Source of the DNA: JASFEQ01 sp050122535
Lineage (GTDB): Bacteria; Desulfobacterota; DSM-4660; Desulfatiglandales; HGW-15
Assembly (NCBI GenBank): GCA_050122535.1
Contig: JASFIT010000220.1
Coordinates: 1-7,696 of the forward strand
Length of the DNA stretch: 7,696 nt
Reading direction: 5' to 3'
Part shown: one piece after another, positions 5,537 to 7,696 of the stretch
Position numbering within the stretch: position 1 is the first letter of the stretch
Layout of the letters: each line of letters starts with the position of its first letter
Position numbers and translations under genes: made by a program
Notes under the pieces: model-generated
The model's database searches: none
What the model was told of the DNA's origin: nothing
What the model saw: the letters and a program-made list of their open reading frames with translations, nothing else

Positions 5537-5538
5537 CC

Positions 5539-6669
5539 ATGGGAACGAACAACCTAATCTTTTTGGAAGTCCTGGAGTGGTTTGATGATACGGGCAAAGA
5601 GCTCTTACACCGTATCCCGGAAGAAGGCTCAGGAGAAATCAAGTATGGGGCTCAATTGATAGTCAGGGAGAGTCAGGCCGCCGTCTTTTTCTATCAGGGC
5701 AAGGCGGTAGAGGCCTTTGCCCATGGCCGACACACCCTGAAGACACTTAACATCCCCATCCTAACCAAGATAGCCGCCCTCCCCTGGGCAATGAACAGTC
5801 CCTTGAAGGCCGAAGTCTATTTCATTAATCTAAAGACATTTACCAACCTGAAATGGGGAACCCGGGACCCTGTTGCATTCCGGGATTCCGAATTGGGCCT
5901 CATAAGGTTACGGGCCTTTGGCGTTTTCAATCTTCAAGTCGTCCAGCCTTTGCTCTTCATCAACCGGATGGTGGGCACGCAGGGCATGTATACGACTGAA
6001 GATGTTGAGGAGTACCTGAACCGGGTCATCGTCTCCAGGTACAACGATTACATGGGCGAAACCATTGATACCATCCTGGACCTTCCCTCACAATATGACG
6101 AACTCTCAGAAGGCCTTGCCCAGAGACTCCAAGAGGATTTCAAACACTTTGGGTTGGGTATGACCCACCTCTATATTAATTCTATAACACCTCCCCCGGA
6201 CGTTCAGCAGGCCATTGACGACCGAAGCCGCATAGGCGTTTTCAAGGACATGAATAAACTCATGCAGATGAAGGCGGCCATGGCCATGGAGAAAGCGGCT
6301 GAGGCTGAAGGAGGGGCCGGTCCCGGCATGGGCATGGGTATGGGGCTCATGATGCCAGCCATGTTTGCCGATTATTTCGCTGCTGGAAAGCCCACGCCTC
6401 AGACGCCTGATGGGCCAGAGGGAGCCAAATGTCCGGAATGCGATAGCCCCATTCCCACTGATGCCAGGTTCTGCCCCCACTGCGGTCACCAGCAGCTCGT
6501 TTTCCAGGAGTGTGCCAACTGCGGGAAAAACCTGACCCCTAATGCCAAGTTTTGTTCCCGTTGCGGGCATGCGTCAGAGGAAAAGCCGAAGCCCAAGTTC
6601 TGCTCCAAGTGTGGTGAAGAAAATATTCCTGGTTCCTCTTTCTGCATTAAGTGCGGTGAAAAGCTCTAG
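5539..6669 (+). CDS. SPFH-domain (stomatin/prohibitin-like) protein with three C-terminal zinc ribbons
   Basis: A complete 376-residue protein. The N-terminal ~235 residues match the bacterial SPFH family that carries C-terminal zinc ribbons (COG4260, including Bacillus YdjI): MGTNNLIFLEVLEWFD, VRESQAAVFFYQGK, a GRHTLKTLNIPILTKI segment, and ITPPPDVQQAIDDRSRIG at 216-233. There is no signal peptide or clear membrane helix, so membrane contact would be peripheral. A Met/Gly-rich linker (about 258-276) precedes three zinc ribbons of identical CX2CX10CX2C spacing: C298/C301/C312/C315, C325/C328/C339/C342 and C355/C358/C369/C372. In Bacillus, YdjI works with PspA-type envelope stress proteins; a similar scaffold role here is inference. 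It has its own promoter upstream and overlaps the next gene by 14 bases, implying co-transcription and likely physical partnership. Confidence 0.9.
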   Translation: MGTNNLIFLEVLEWFDDTGKELLHRIPEEGSGEIKYGAQLIVRESQAAVFFYQGKAVEAFAHGRHTLKTLNIPILTKIAALPWAMNSPLKAEVYFINLKTFTNLKWGTRDPVAFRDSELGLIRLRAFGVFNLQVVQPLLFINRMVGTQGMYTTEDVEEYLNRVIVSRYNDYMGETIDTILDLPSQYDELSEGLAQRLQEDFKHFGLGMTHLYINSITPPPDVQQAIDDRSRIGVFKDMNKLMQMKAAMAMEKAAEAEGGAGPGMGMGMGLMMPAMFADYFAAGKPTPQTPDGPEGAKCPECDSPIPTDARFCPHCGHQQLVFQECANCGKNLTPNAKFCSRCGHASEEKPKPKFCSKCGEENIPGSSFCIKCGEKL

Positions 6670-7696
6670 ATTACTTATCGAGTTTCAGTGCCCCCAGTGC
6701 GGCGCACCAGCTACCCTGGAAGAGACAGACCATCTTTTCAGTTGCGAGTTCTGCAAGGTCAACTCTTATCTGCTGAGCAGGGTCTATCGATACGTGCTCC
6801 TTCATTCGGCGAAAATAGATAAGGAACTCCTTTTTCTCCCCTACTGGCGTTTTAAAGGCATGTTCTTCTCCTGCGTCTCCACCGGCATCAACCACCGAAT
6901 TGTTGACGTAAGTTACCAGGCTGTTCAGTCAGAATATTTTCCCATTTCTCTGGGGCTGCGCAGTCAGACCCAGACGCTTCGATTTCTCACTCCGGACATG
7001 GAGGGCTACTTTCTCGACACCAGCCTTCCCCACCAGAAAATGATGCAGATCGTTGAGGAGCGATACGACGCCCCCCTTCCAAAGCCCATCTACCACTGGG
7101 ACTTTATCGGGGAAACCCTGAGCCAGATCTATGCCCCTTTCTACGTGGACGACAAGGTGTATGACGCCGTGTTGAACAGACCTGTGTCGCCATCACTTCC
7201 CTTGGATTTCCATACTAAAACACTCCCTGGAGGCCATCCTCAATGGCGTCTTCAATTCGTGCCCGCACTTTGTCCCAACTGTGGTTGGGACTTAAAGGGC
7301 CAAAGGGACTCTTTAGCCCTCAACTGCAATAACTGCAACTCCGTCTGGTATCCGGGAAGAGAAAAGCTTAAGAAACTTAAATTTGCCTACTTACCCGAGG
7401 AGGGCGATAACATCATCTACCTGCCCTTCTACCGTATAGGGGCGGATGTGTCAGGTCTGGAGCTCAATTCCTATGCGGACCTCGTAAAAGTGGCCAACCT
7501 GCCTAAAGTAGTCCAAAAGGATTGGGAAGATAGGCCGATTCACTTCTGGTCACCCGCCTTTAAAGTTCGACCAAACGATTTCTTACGCTTTGCACGCAAC
7601 CTGACGCTCTCTCAACCAGACGGGAAATGGGAGCATGAATTTCCCAAGGCACCAATCTATCCAGTCACCATGCCCCTCACAGAGGCCATCGAAAGC
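6656..7696 (+). CDS. Double zinc-ribbon protein with duplicated P-aromatic-R module, partial at the window end
   Basis: The frame stays open to the last base, giving 347 residues with no stop, so the 3' end is missing. The chosen start is GTG 6656 (MKSSRLLIEFQCPQCG), overlapping the SPFH stop by 14 bases; no good ribosome binding site is visible, so translational coupling is likely and the start is uncertain. Two rubredoxin-like zinc ribbons are present: C12/C15/C30/C33 and C206/C209/C224/C227. Each is followed about 30 residues later by a similar segment, FLPYWRFKG (60-68) and YLPFYRIGA (255-263), so the protein appears to be an internal duplication. No enzyme active site or membrane helix was recognised. 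Similar zinc-ribbon proteins sit beside SPFH genes in some bacteria (for instance Bacillus YdjG next to YdjI), which suggests they act together; the function is not known to me. A minus-strand open frame inside it at 6671-6895 is a shadow. Confidence 0.8.
   Translation, partial: MKSSRLLIEFQCPQCGAPATLEETDHLFSCEFCKVNSYLLSRVYRYVLLHSAKIDKELLFLPYWRFKGMFFSCVSTGINHRIVDVSYQAVQSEYFPISLGLRSQTQTLRFLTPDMEGYFLDTSLPHQKMMQIVEERYDAPLPKPIYHWDFIGETLSQIYAPFYVDDKVYDAVLNRPVSPSLPLDFHTKTLPGGHPQWRLQFVPALCPNCGWDLKGQRDSLALNCNNCNSVWYPGREKLKKLKFAYLPEEGDNIIYLPFYRIGADVSGLELNSYADLVKVANLPKVVQKDWEDRPIHFWSPAFKVRPNDFLRFARNLTLSQPDGKWEHEFPKAPIYPVTMPLTEAIES

Noticed and set aside
6106..6570. 154-residue minus-strand open frame
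   Set aside because: Lies entirely inside the SPFH/zinc-ribbon gene, whose Cys motifs are clear; antisense shadow with no recognisable domain.

Overview
This window carries seven protein-coding genes, all on the + strand. Two are cut by the window edges. I see no tRNA, rRNA, CRISPR array or transposase gene. Base composition is mixed, the genes are typically bacterial, and the gaps between them are rich in degenerate short tandem repeats and palindromic dispersed repeats. One of these palindromes, read on the minus strand, gives the well-known spurious peptide pattern 'VIPAQAGIQ ... DARFRGHD', which is common in proteobacterial genomes. The gene set and repeat style resemble Desulfobacterota (former Deltaproteobacteria), but that is inference; no marker gene settles it.

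Positions 1-3883 form a signalling cluster. In order it holds the C-terminal part of an RsbW/SpoIIAB-type anti-sigma kinase, a STAS-domain anti-anti-sigma protein, a stand-alone cyclic-nucleotide-binding-like domain protein, a second STAS protein paralogous to the first, and a class III nucleotide cyclase with two tandem GAF-like sensor domains. A reasonable model is a partner-switching pathway (kinase against STAS proteins) connected to cyclic-nucleotide signalling (cyclase plus cNMP-like receptor). The residues that normally set cyclase substrate and cNMP binding are both altered here, so ligand identity is open. The genes are 120-245 bp apart, so one transcript is plausible but not shown.

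Positions 3884-4096 hold a repeat-rich spacer: an 8-bp tandem array, inverted units of the same octamer, and a GC-rich palindrome inserted exactly between two units. A beta-ketoacyl-ACP synthase II (FabF-type) gene follows at 4097-5389, with the complete Cys-His-His active site.

Positions 5390-7696 form a separate unit. A near-consensus sigma-70 promoter (TTGACA, 17 bp, TAAAAT), a strong hairpin and a ribosome binding site precede an SPFH-domain protein ending in three identical-format zinc ribbons. This gene overlaps the start of a second gene that runs off the window edge; it encodes a protein with two zinc ribbons arranged as an internal duplication. The pair recalls the SPFH/zinc-ribbon proteins linked to PspA-type envelope stress in Bacillus (YdjI and neighbours), but a function here is inferred only from family resemblance.
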